From Euptelea pleiosperma (Eukaryota; Streptophyta; Magnoliopsida; Ranunculales; Eupteleaceae), in assembly GCA_035048495.1 (NCBI GenBank), contig CM068546.1, forward strand, positions 33,498,674-33,562,673: DNA of 64,000 nucleotides. The letters are read 5' to 3'. Under the pieces are notes generated by a model. The model made no database searches, was not told the DNA's origin, and was given only the letters and a program-made list of their open reading frames with translations. Below are positions 55,690 through 64,000 of the stretch, piece after piece (position 1 is the stretch's first letter; each line of letters starts with the position of its first letter). The translations under genes and the position numbers were made by a program.

Positions 55690-58490
55690 GCTGCACAAAA
55701 TTAGATCTTCCCTATTGGGAACTCTAGCTCTCTCTCCTTGGCTTCTCTCTCAAACTATGTTTCATTCCAGTTGAACTTTACGAATTATTTGTTGTGGAGA
55801 AACCAATTCATCCCCCTCCTAAATAGTTAAGAGCTCATGGGATTTGTCAATGCAACTTCTATTCCACCTCCTCCGATGGTCACTCATGTTGATGAACTAA
55901 AAGAAACCAATCCAGAGTTCAAGCAAAAGAAGATTGATCAGCACGTCGTAAGTATGACCAACTCAACATGAACTAAGGAGATGAGTCAAATTGTTCGCTT
56001 TACTAGTGCATCCAAAGACTGAAGCACCCTTGCGAATATATGTACGCAATAATCTCAAGCAAGAGAGCAACAATTTCCTGTAGAGTTATTCGTGTGCAGG
56101 AGAGGTAACTCTTCAATTTCAGATTATATCGACAAATTGAAATCCGTTTTTGATCAACTTACAGCCATCCAAAGTTTGGTACAAGATGTAGATAAAGTTT
56201 TTGAACTCTTGAATGGCCTAGAGCCCGTTTATGAGACCTACATTACTACCATGTTGGCAAAATCGCCAATACCCACAGATAGGATTCTGGAGACCGGCAG
56301 TAGACAAGGAGATCTTTATGTCCATCAAAATAAGGAAGCCCCACTTACAGTTCACCAGTCTCTCAAAGCCTCGTCTGACCAATACCACCATCGCCTCAAC
56401 CATGCTTCAAAATGAAACACCTAAGCTCAAAATGAAAGAATTAAGCATAGACACGTTATTGAGATGAGCCTCAGTCTATTTTTTTCATAGCCAGGTCCCC
56501 ACCTATTTGTGGTTGAGGCCTTCTCAATTGTTGTCTTTATCATTTTAATTGTTTGCCAATGCCAGTGCTCAAGAACTCCTCACCCTTTTTAAGTTTTTTA
56601 TGAGATAAAACCTGATTACTTACGGGGCGTTTGGGAACGAGAAGTAAAAGCACTTCTACTTGTAGTAGAAGTTACTAGTTGATTTTTTACCTCCAAAAAA
56701 GTCAGAGAAATTAAAGCGTCGGGATGCCTTCTAATTTTTTGAGAAGTAATTTCTCTTAGAAGTTAAAAGCTAACAAATTTAGCTTCAGTTTTAAGTTAGT
56801 TTTCAACTTTTCAAGAGTTAAAATATGAAACACATATAAACTAACTTTTTGGCTTATAAAAGTCAATAAGTTACTTATTTTTGTGTTGGCAAACGCCCCC
56901 TTAATGCTTTGTTCTTTTGGTTGCCTATGTTTTCCCTATCTTAGTGATTCCTTCAAAAAAAAAATCCCCAAAGAGTCATCCATGTGTGTTTCTTGGCTAT
57001 AGCACAATTCATAAGTGTTTTCGATGTCTGAATTACTCTACTGGTCGTGTTTATATTTTTTGGCATGTTATCTTTAATGAGTGTATTTCCCTTTTCTACT
57101 ATCAACTTTGCTTTTTGTTAGAAGACATGCAACACCACTTTTTTAGGATCTAGTTAATGAAGAAAGTCCCCCAAAATCTTTTATTGGTGTCTTGAGATGG
57201 GGCTCACCCAAATGCACCTATTCTCTGTTATGCTCTTGACATGACTGCCACAACTTCTGCCTCTCCAGAACAACCATCCAGCTGGAGTACATCCTTCTCT
57301 GAGGATTCTAGACTAAGATCTATCATCCTAGAGCCTATGAGAAAGCCGATCCTTGCCTTCTCCTGGTGCATCAGCAGCTCCTGTAGTGCCCCTACTACTA
57401 AATATCATAGTTTTGATGGACTGCCAAACTCCAGTGTTGCATGAGCTGAAGACCATCCACTGTTAAATTTCCTCACTAGAAGGCTAGCATGGATAAAGAA
57501 ATCAAAGCTCTTCATTGAAACTCCACTTGGACTCTTTAACTTCGACATCCCAGTATAAATGTTGTTGCTCAGTGGGTGTATAAGACCAAGCTACTTTCTT
57601 ATGGTTCTATTGATCGTTACAAGGCTCACTTGGTTGCCAAAGGTTTTAATCAGCTTCATGGGATTGCCTTTGATGAAACCTTTAGCCCCGTTATCAAGGT
57701 TTCTACTATTCGCTTAATCTTATCTTGGAACTTATGGATAGTTGGAAGCATTGACAACTTGATGTTAAGGACGCTTTTTTTTTTCGTGGTTATCTCAAAG
57801 AAGTATATATAGACCAACCTCCTAGATATGTCAATCCTGATTGTCCTGCTTATGTTTGTCACCTTCACTGAACTCTTTATTCTGTTGAAGTCAACTCCTT
57901 CATGCTTGTTTTGAGAGGTTTAGCTCGTTTTTTTTTTTCACTTTGGGTTTGCTTGCAGTCAAGCAGATACCTTTATATTTGTTATTGTAGTTCTCGTGGT
58001 CGCACGGTTCTTTAAATCTATGTCGATGGTATTGTTTTTGCGGGTGATAATGATGCTTTACTTGTTGACTTCACGATGCCATTGCGCATGAATTTGCTAT
58101 GAAAGATCTTGGCTCTCTTCAGTATTTATTGGAGATTGAGGTTTCTTCTTCATAGCTGTCTCATTTCTTGATTATGTGAACACTATTTTTCAGTATATGC
58201 ATGCTTCCACTAGTACATATTTTCAACTGTTAAGCCTATTTTACACTTTGGTCTTTTCTCTATAAGGATAGTACTTGTACTTTTGTTGCCTATTCAGATG
58301 CTGACTGGGCTAGTTGTCCTGACACTAGACTATCCACTTCTGGTCATGCTGTGTTTTTGAATAAAAATCTTGTTTCTTGGTGTGCCAGAAAGTAATCCAC
58401 AATTTCTTGTCGAGTGCAGCTGAATATCTGTCCCTGGTTATAACGGTTGCTGAGTTGACTCCGTTATCTTTCTTACCACGTGATTCATTT
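55690..58490 (+). pseudogene. decayed Ty1/copia retrotransposon (gag-int-RT-RNaseH remnants)
   Basis: Protein pieces occur in copia order, broken by many frameshifts and stops. The gag start is VELNFTNYLLWRNQFIP (about 55770) and later gag is SISDYIDKLKSVFDQL (56108-56275). The integrase end SHPCVFLGYSTIHKCFRCLN and STGRVYI lies at 56970-57055. The reverse transcriptase is seen in [31 protein letters not shown] (57610-57720), QPPRYVNPDCPAYVCHL (about 57815) and the catalytic-site relative YVDGIVFAGDND (58020), where YVDD has become YVDG. The RNase H piece is FVAYSDADWASCPDTRLSTS (58280-58345). The gag zinc knuckle, protease and integrase core are missing, and no LTRs were identified. A Tourist-like MITE sits between gag and integrase remnants. 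Confidence 0.92.
56623..56900. mobile_element. Tourist/Harbinger-like MITE
   Basis: 278 bp. Ends CGGGGCGTTTG and CAAACGCCCCC with a TTA duplication (56620-56622 and 56901-56903). The interior GAGAAGTAAAAGCACTTCTA and CTTGTAGTAGAAGTTACTA is shared with 21216-21495. Its clean ends inside a decayed copia element suggest later insertion. Confidence 0.88.
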
Positions 58491-58574
58491 TATATATCTA
58501 TAGAACAAAATGAGTATTGCTTTCTATAGTGGTAAAAATATAATCATTTTCCACAAAATGGTAAACACACTACC

Positions 58575-58930
58575 TTTTTCACTATATGAGCCACGTGGCA
58601 CAGTCTTAAAGACCACTGATCATACGGATGTTTGGCTCATCCCTAGGTGGATGCCAAAAATCAACTTGATTATAGACCCATAATAAAAAAAGTGTGTTTG
58701 TGATTGTTCTAGAAGAAATGAAACAAAAGATACGATAGAACTAAAATGTGACCTCTAACTGTGGGTTTTTTGTCGGGTTGATTTTTATTTGTGGGATTGA
58801 ACCATTATTTGGGGTTAAATACAATGGCTAGAAATCACCAATTACGCTGATTTTTCGCCTGTAGGTCCACATCCATACGGCAACTGGTCTCTAAGTTATA
58901 GGGCTCATATGGACTATGGTCAATGGTAGA
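58575..58930. mobile_element. fold-back MITE, CCGTATGG-core family
   Basis: CACTATATGAGCCACGTGGC, GACCACTGATCATACGGATG, TCCCTAGGTGG at the left. TTTTTCGCCTGTAGGTCCAC, ATCCATACGGCAACTGGTCT and GGGCTCATATGG at the right. Confidence 0.7.
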
Positions 58931-59007
58931 GACATGATTCTGTTCAAGGGGGGCATGGCCGCAACTGGCTTTCAAAGTAGGGCAAGGGTGAGAAAAACTT
59001 TGATATG

Positions 59008-59375
59008 ACGTTTTTTTATGTAAGCATCCAGGCACCACCTAGAAACACCATGTGGCACACTCTTAGAGATTAATGACTGCACGAATGTTTGGCCCATCCC
59101 TAGGAGGACCTACATACCAAAATTCAGCAGGATTGGTAGTTTATAGCCATTAGATTCGAGTACACTTAAAATAATGCTTAAATCCCATGGATGAAAATCA
59201 ACCCATTAAAAAATTAAAATATAACAGTTATAAACCACCAATCTGGATGATTTTTGATATGTATGTCCAATAAAGATGGGTCAAATATCCATGCAGTCAT
59301 TGGTGTCTAAAAGTATGCCACATGCCATATTTATGTGCATGCCGGACGCCTGAAAACAAAAACGCCAGGATCAAA
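59008..59375. mobile_element. fold-back MITE, CCGTATGG-core family
   Basis: GACGTTTTTTTATGTAAGCA, CACCATGTGGCACACTC, GTTTGGCCCATCCC at the left. GATGGGTCAAATATCCATGC, GTATGCCACATGCCATA, TGTGCATGCC and ACAAAAACGCC at the right. Confidence 0.72.
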
Positions 59376-60012
59376 AAATTTCCTAGCAGGGTATGCATCT
59401 AAGACCTTAAGAGGGAAGGTTGTTGAGCCTTGTACAATTGAATTCTTCGAGTCCTACGGATGACATGCATGTGTTGATTAGTGTAACATTTTTTTGGACT
59501 CTAGATTCGCTCCCTTCACGAGGGCAGACTACTCATATCTCTAATTGTAATATATATTTTTGGGTATTTATAACACACCCATGAAATTTGAAAGTACTTA
59601 GTAATACCCCTTATACTTTGAAACTTTTGGATTACCCCCTTGATCTCGTTTAACCTTCCTTTGACAAGCACTAGAACAAGACATGGATCATGCGCTGTTA
59701 ATGCACTTATGAAAGGACTATAATATTGCAAGTACAATACTTAAGTCATGTGATTCAAGACCGTTTTAATCGAAGTCAACCACTGTTAAACTAGGTCAAG
59801 GGGAGTTAAAGTTTGAAAGTAGAAGGGGTATTACAAATTACTTTCAAATTTCAGGGGGTTATTACTAAAAGACCCTATATTTTTTGGTATGCAACACGGT
59901 TGAAGCCAACCAAAAAATGCATCGCATCACAAGTAGAGGCAAAACCTTGGGATACGAGGAACTAAAGGTTTAAAAACACTAATCATGTTGATTTTTGGTT
60001 TATACGCAACTC

Positions 60013-60706
60013 GAGGTACACTTTTGGCATGACAACACGTTGATGATGGACACATTATGAGCCTCATGTCACATTCTTAGTTTTAGAGACCATTGACCAT
60101 ATGGATGTTTGTCTTATCCCTAAGTAAACCCCACCCACGAGTAAAACTTCTATCACAGCGTTCTGACAGATGCTTCTATCATAATGGAAAACACAGACCA
60201 CGTGGCACACTCTTAGTGGACGCTGACCGAATGAATGTTTGGCCAGCCCCTCGGTGGACCTCTAAACCAAAAATCAGCCTGATTAGTGATTTTTAAGGGG
60301 ATTCGATTGAAGTTATTTTCATGGGTTGATTTTAACAGTAAGAATTCGAGCATTATTGAGCGTTATTTGGGTGCAAAGATCCAAAGGTTGTAAATCACTA
60401 ACCAGGCTGATTTTTGGTTTATAGGTCCATTGAGGGACGGGCCAAACATCCATACGGTCAGCATCCACTAAGAGTGTGCTACGTGGCCTGTGTTATTCAT
60501 CGTGATAGAAGCATCTGTGAGAAGGCTGTGATAGAAGTTTTACCCACATACCTATCGGGCTGATTTTCGGTTTGCATCTCCACCTACTAGTGATCGGCTA
60601 AACATCCATACGGTTAGTTCCGTCTAAGAGTGTGCCATGTTCATAATGTGGGCTGGGATCGGGCTTCGCTCACAATGGGGTGTGACGTGTGAGTGAAGAT
60701 TTACTC
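60013..60706. mobile_element. CCGTATGG-core element split by a nested relative
   Basis: Left part CATTCTTAGTTTTAGAGACC, ATTGACCATATGGATGTTTG (to about 60138). Right part CGGGCTGATTTTCGGTTTGC, ATCGGCTAAACATCCATACG, GAGTGTGCCATGTTCATAAT and GAAGATTTACTC (60546-60706). The halves belong to one element interrupted by 60139-60545. Confidence 0.65.
60139..60545. mobile_element. fold-back MITE, GAGTAAAACTT ends plus CCGTATGG core, nested
   Basis: 407 bp. The arms GAGTAAAACTTCTATCACAG, GACAGATGCTTCTATCA, ACCACGTGGCACACTCTTAG, GACGCTGACCG are mirrored by GGTCAGCATCCACTAAGAG, TACGTGGCCTGTG, TGATAGAAGCATCTGTGAG and CTGTGATAGAAGTTTTAC. The end sequence is that of the core-less MITE at 7032-7213. No clean duplication at its borders. 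Confidence 0.85.
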
Positions 60707-60850
60707 GGCGTAGATTTCACGCCACTGCTTTTTTTTTTTAAATTCATTTCGGTCGAGCATTGCACGAGGCAGTCTGCTTCACCCCTTAGGGAAACCCATT
60801 TCTAGAGTCTAGAGCTTAAACCCAAAAAATGTCAATCTCAGTAAAACCCT
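60600..60850 (+). repeat. direct duplication with 62263-62490, copy 1
   Basis: Shared in order: CATACGG, TGTGACGTGTGAGTGAA, TTACTCGGCGTAGATTTCAC, GCCA, ATTCATTTCGGTCGAGCATT, CGAGGCAGTCTGCTTCACCC, CCCATTT, TAGAGTCT, GAGCTTAAACCCAA. The second copy leads into the OST3/OST6 pseudogene; this one does not. Confidence 0.82.
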
Positions 60851-61239
60851 CTCTCCCAAAAAAATGATGAAGAAAGGCCAAATCTAATCGATTCCCACAC
60901 AAAATCTCAGTTCTTGCGATCTGTTGTGGAGCTATTCGACAATGACGAGAATCACTAGCCTCCATATCCCCAATTTTACAACTAAAAGGGTTCTATAAAT
61001 AAGAGGACAAAAAAAGGTGTAATAGATGGTGGCAAAAGTGCTACTGTGTCGGGTTCACTTCAGATTGAAGTTTTAAAGTCGGCGATGCAGAAGATGTAGA
61101 GATCATGGAATCACCTGTGAAGTTAGTAGTTTGAAGAAGCTTTTAGGCATTCTTTTGGGAGACGGGGGCAGGACCCATTTCTTTTCTCTTTTTTTAGAAG
61201 TCTTGGAGAGATAGAGGGGGATGAGAACCAGATTGAATT

Positions 61240-61290
61240 AGAGAGAGATGGTGGTGGCGGTGGTGGTTGGTGGGGGTACTGGTGATGGCA
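61240..61290 (+). repeat. GGT/GGC-rich microsatellite-like tract
   Basis: GATGGTGGTGGCGGTGGTGG followed by TTGGTGGGGG. Short and imperfect. Confidence 0.7.
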
Positions 61291-61472
61291 ACAGCCTATG
61301 GTGATGTTGCTGTACAGTGTGAGTCAAAGATGGTCCGATTTGGCCAAGGAGGGTGTTGCAGCAGTTTGAAAGCTCGGGGGTAGTAAATTACCCTATAAAT
61401 AGCCTTCTTTTTAGGGCCTTAAAAGGGTAGGTCAGGGCCCAGCCCTTACGGCCGGATTGACTCCCCTAGCCT

Positions 61473-61721
61473 GAGTAAAACTTACTTGACGGGAAGAAGA
61501 TGACAGGGCAGCAGATGATGGCACCGTGGATTTTGTACTGGCAGACCACCTCGGCCTCACCTCTTATGTACACAGGTGAGTGTTTTGGCAAAAAACACTC
61601 GAGTACTCACTTGGGTACTTGTGTGGTGAGGCCGAGGTGGTCAGTCCGTACAAATCCACGTGCCGAGATCTGCTGCCCAATCATCTCCTTCGATGACAGG
61701 CCCGGTCATCAAAGTTTTATC
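61473..61721. mobile_element. MULE-like fold-back MITE with a strong 55-bp hairpin
   Basis: 249 bp. The ends GAGTAAAACTTACTTGACGG and GGTCATCAAAGTTTTATC are mirrored. Perfect 10-bp duplication CCCCTAGCCT (61463-61472 and 61722-61731). The inner arms GGGCAGCAGATGATGGCAC, GGATTTTGTACTGGCAGACC and ACCTCGGCCTCACC pair almost fully with GGTGAGGCCGAGGTGGTC, GTCCGTACAAATCC, GCCGAGATCTGCTGCCC. The loop has GTGAGTGTTTTGGC. No coding capacity. Confidence 0.93.
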
Positions 61722-61874
61722 CCCCTAGCCTTGTGTCACACTTGCAGAGACCATTGACCATGTGGATGTTTGTCTTATCACGAGGTACCTGTCATCGAAG
61801 GTTTATCCCCCTAGCCTCGTGTCACACTTGCAGAGACCATTGACCATGTGGATGTTTGTCTTATCACGAGGTAG
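61705..61874 (+). repeat. tandem duplication, 86-bp unit
   Basis: GTCATC(A/G)AAGTTTTATCCC, CCTAGCCTTGTGTCACACTT, GCAGAGACCATTGACCATGT, GGATGTTTGTCTTATCACGA, GG occurs twice in direct succession. It overlaps the right end of the MITE above, so the MITE's terminus and target copy were duplicated too. Confidence 0.9.
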
Positions 61875-62361
61875 ACCACGTACCAATCAGCCTGATTTTG
61901 TGATTAGCTAAATATCCATGAGCAAGACTTGCCTGACTGCCCACATATAAGCCACGTGGCAATTTATTAGAGGACACTGACCGTATAGATGTTTGACCAA
62001 TCTGTAAGTAGACCTACAAACCAAAAATCAGCCTGATTAGTGATTTCAAACCGTTGGATCTTTATACGGAAGTAATGCTCAAATTGCTACGGTTAAAACC
62101 AGCCAACAAAAATGACTTCAACTAACGCTTAGAAATCACTAATCAGGTTGATTTTGGGTTTGTAGGTCCACCTAGGGATTGGCCAAACATCTATACGGTC
62201 ACTGTCCTCTAATAAAGTTCCACGTGTCTTATATTGTGTGTGGTCAGGCAAGTCTTGCTCAACATGCATACGGTCAGCTCCGTCTAAAAGTGTGGCACGT
62301 GGTTCATAATGTGATCGGCTTCGCTCACACCCGGGTGTGACGTGTGAGTGAAAGTTTACTC
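61790..62361. mobile_element. CCGTATGG-core element split by a nested relative
   Basis: The left part (to 61919) has ACCATTGACCATGTGGATGT, ACCAATCAGCCTGATTTTGT and GATTAGCTAAATATCCAT. The right part (62261-62361) has ATACGGTCAGCTCCGTCTAA, AAGTGTGGCACGTGGTTC and GAAAGTTTACTC. Joined without the insert, the junction reads as the family's usual GCTAAACATCCATACGGTC. Confidence 0.7.
61920..62260. mobile_element. fold-back MITE, GAGCAAGACTTGCC ends plus CCGTATGG core, nested
   Basis: 341 bp. Arms GAGCAAGACTTGCCTGAC, CATATAAGCCACGTGGCAA, GAGGACACTGACCGTATAG, mirrored exactly at the right to GTCAGGCAAGTCTTGCTC. The flanks AATATCCAT (61911-61919) and AACATGCAT (62261-62269) agree at 7 of 9. The insertion site is inside the ACATCCATACGG word of another family member. 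Confidence 0.88.
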
Positions 62362-62490
62362 GGCGTAGATTTCACGCCATTATTTATTTATTTTTAAATT
62401 CATTTAATTTCGGTGGAGCATTGCGCGAGGCAGTCTGTTTCACCCCCTTAAACCCATTTTTAGAGTCTGGAGCTAAAACCCAAGAAATGT
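62263..62490 (+). repeat. direct duplication with 60600-60850, copy 2
   Basis: See copy 1. It extends to the T-rich/C-rich start of the pseudogene region (TAAAACCCTCTCTCC is also found after copy 1 at about 60844). Confidence 0.82.
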
Positions 62491-62534
62491 AAAACCCTCT
62501 CTCCACCCTTTCCTTCTCCTCCTCTTCCTCTATC

Positions 62535-63175
62535 AATTCCCTCCCCCACATCCGCAATGTTGGTCCTCAGATCCATAACGTCAAAGACTCAGACCCAATA
62601 GACCAAAGCGATTTCTTCGAATGGCCGAACCCATGTCCGATTTCGTCGAATCAAAGACTAAGCTCACCGTTGGGCCGATCCAACGCCCTCCGGTTGTCTC
62701 CAATACGCAATTAGGGTTTCTGGTGCGGCGTTGTTGGTGTCGGCTCCGTTCCTGGTGAAGAGGATTCTTGCCGGGGATACGTTGCTTAATGATTCCAAAT
62801 TGTGGTTCGCGTTCGCTGTGTTTGTTTATTTCTTCAGTGTTTCTGGTGCGATGCACAATATAATTAGGAAGATGCCAATGTTTTTGGTGGTCCGGAACGG
62901 CCGATCGAAGATCGTGTTCTTTTATCAGGGTCGGGGATGCTTCTTGGAGCAGAGGGTTTCGCGATTGGGTTCCCGTACACGATTGTGGGTTGTTGTTGGC
63001 ATTTGTCACACATTTACTTGTTCTGGTGAGGAATTCGACGGTGCAGGCTCTGCAGAGGGGGTATGTGGTTTTCGCTCTGCTGGTCTGGTTTTGGGTTGTG
63101 AAGAAGGTCGTTTATTTGGATAATTGGAATACGGGATACAGTATTCATGGATTTTGGCCTTCGAGTTGGAAATGA
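62535..63175 (+). pseudogene. OST3/OST6 (oligosaccharyltransferase subunit) truncated, frameshifted copy
   Basis: C-terminal half of an OST3/OST6 protein, the oxidoreductase-type subunit of the ER oligosaccharyltransferase that assists N-glycosylation. Frame 3: NSLPHIRNVGPQIHN, then DPIDQSDFF (62535-62620). Frame 2: MAEPMSDFVESKTKL, VGPIQRPPVVSNTQLGFLV (62621-62718). Frame 1: SAPFLVKRIL, FVYFFSVSGAMHNIIRKMPM, IVFFYQGRG (62719-62936). Then frame 2 again: LLAFVTHLLVLVRNSTV, VVKKVVYLDNWNTGYSIHG and the stop after WPSSWK (62990-63175). So there are at least three frameshifts, and the N-terminal thioredoxin-like domain with its CxxC is missing. The C-terminal transmembrane segments are recognisable. 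No introns lie inside. A plausible splice donor (AAGGTAAGG, 63210) after the stop argues for a DNA-level duplicate over a retrocopy, since no poly-A was seen. Confidence 0.88.
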
Positions 63176-64000
63176 GGCTGGGTAGGATTGCTGCACTGCG
63201 ATCATTTTTAAGGTAAGGATTTTTCTGATCTTGCAATGTATAACTTTGCTAGAATGAACTATGTTAAGAACTTTAGTTTGCTTTTCGTATGAGGTAGATT
63301 TATGAGTTTTGCTTGAAATATGTATGATGGTAAAATTTAAAATGATGAATACACGCTTTGATTTATGAATTTTGAATCTTATCTTCTGTTTGATATTGTC
63401 GTAGCTATTGGATGTATAAGTGGTGTTTTGGGTTAAAAAAATGCTTGTTTATTGTTTGGTTTCTCTCTGGGTTTGTTAAGCTGGAGATGCTATTTTTGAA
63501 TCCTCTCTAACCATAACTAACTGAATGGAGGTAGTAAATCCAAAATTGACAAAAATGCAACAAGAGTTACAGAGCGGAATAAGTAACTCCAACAGATACA
63601 ACCCTTTTTTATTTGTGCATTGGCATTGTTCTTATGACCAAGACCAAAGGAGAGCAGAAAAAAAGAAACAGAGTGGAGTAATGGAACAGAACAAATGAAC
63701 TACAGTTAATACTTCTAAATTGGACATGAGCATGATAGACCAGTGAGAAGCATCACTTTGGTGCAGGTTGAAGTCTCTAAAAGGGTGAGAGGAAGTACCA
63801 AAAGTTTGTGGATGGAGTTTTGGGTTGTGTAGCTAGCCCAAGGGGAAGCTTACAGGTTCAATGGTCTGGATGACGATGACCAAGTGTGCCATTTGTTCAT
63901 CCATGTCATGCATAGGGAAGGCTCTTTATGCTAATGCATACCATTGATGTTTAGTGGTTTGTTTATGTAAATATTGTGTGTGCTCCACATCCACAATGTC
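63176..64000. other. 3' flank, no gene recognised
   Basis: AT-rich sequence after the OST3/OST6 pseudogene, possibly the old gene's 3' UTR intron. No repeat of the families above. Confidence 0.45.

Overview
This is nuclear DNA from a flowering plant. The evidence is spliced plant genes with GT..AG introns, plant-only families (CC-type glutaredoxins, an RLCK-VII kinase, a membrane-anchored ubiquitin-fold protein, an SBP-box exon), decayed LTR and LINE retroelements, and dense short inverted-repeat transposons. The species cannot be fixed from the sequence. The low gene density and long introns suggest a large, repeat-rich genome; that is an inference.

Genes, left to right. The 5' half of a PBL27-type receptor-like cytoplasmic kinase is on the minus strand at 3.6-5.3 kb; its remaining exons are not visible before the window edge. 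A complete three-exon membrane-anchored ubiquitin-fold (MUB) gene is on the minus strand at 15.9-18.6 kb. Four single-exon CC-type (ROXY-like) glutaredoxins, all minus strand, lie at 23.8, 39.0, 44.5 and 51.8 kb. The last two are recent copies inside a segmental duplication and have lost the C-terminal A-[IL]-W-[LV] tail that the other two retain. A frameshifted, N-terminally truncated OST3/OST6 copy is on the plus strand at 62.5-63.2 kb.

Retroelement and gene debris. A LINE reverse-transcriptase scrap lies near 1.2 kb, and a heavily decayed Ty1/copia polyprotein at 55.7-58.5 kb has a Tourist-like MITE inserted in it. A single SBP-box exon at 36.2 kb sits between inverted arms of a Tourist/Harbinger-like repeat.

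The dominant and most unusual content is a dense population of long palindromic (fold-back) elements, most about 180-950 bp. Many have clear 9- or 10-bp target-site duplications, which is typical of Mutator-like (MULE) transposition. The commonest group, with roughly 25 full or half copies here, shares a core containing CCGTATGGATGTTTGG and its reverse complement, and often a palindromic G-box (CCACGTGG). The outer ends vary: GAGTAAAACTT, GAGCAAGAC, GGGTAATTTTAG and GGGAGC ends are all joined to the same core, so the elements look modular and are often nested inside each other. A second group (ATGGTTTTAAA...TTTAAACCTTG ends, rich in AACGG) forms a tandem row of three elements at 53.5-54.4 kb, separated by the same 9-bp sequence and inserted in a palindromic target.

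The genes do not form one pathway. The only coherent cluster is the four glutaredoxins, which probably arose by local duplication and then diverged.
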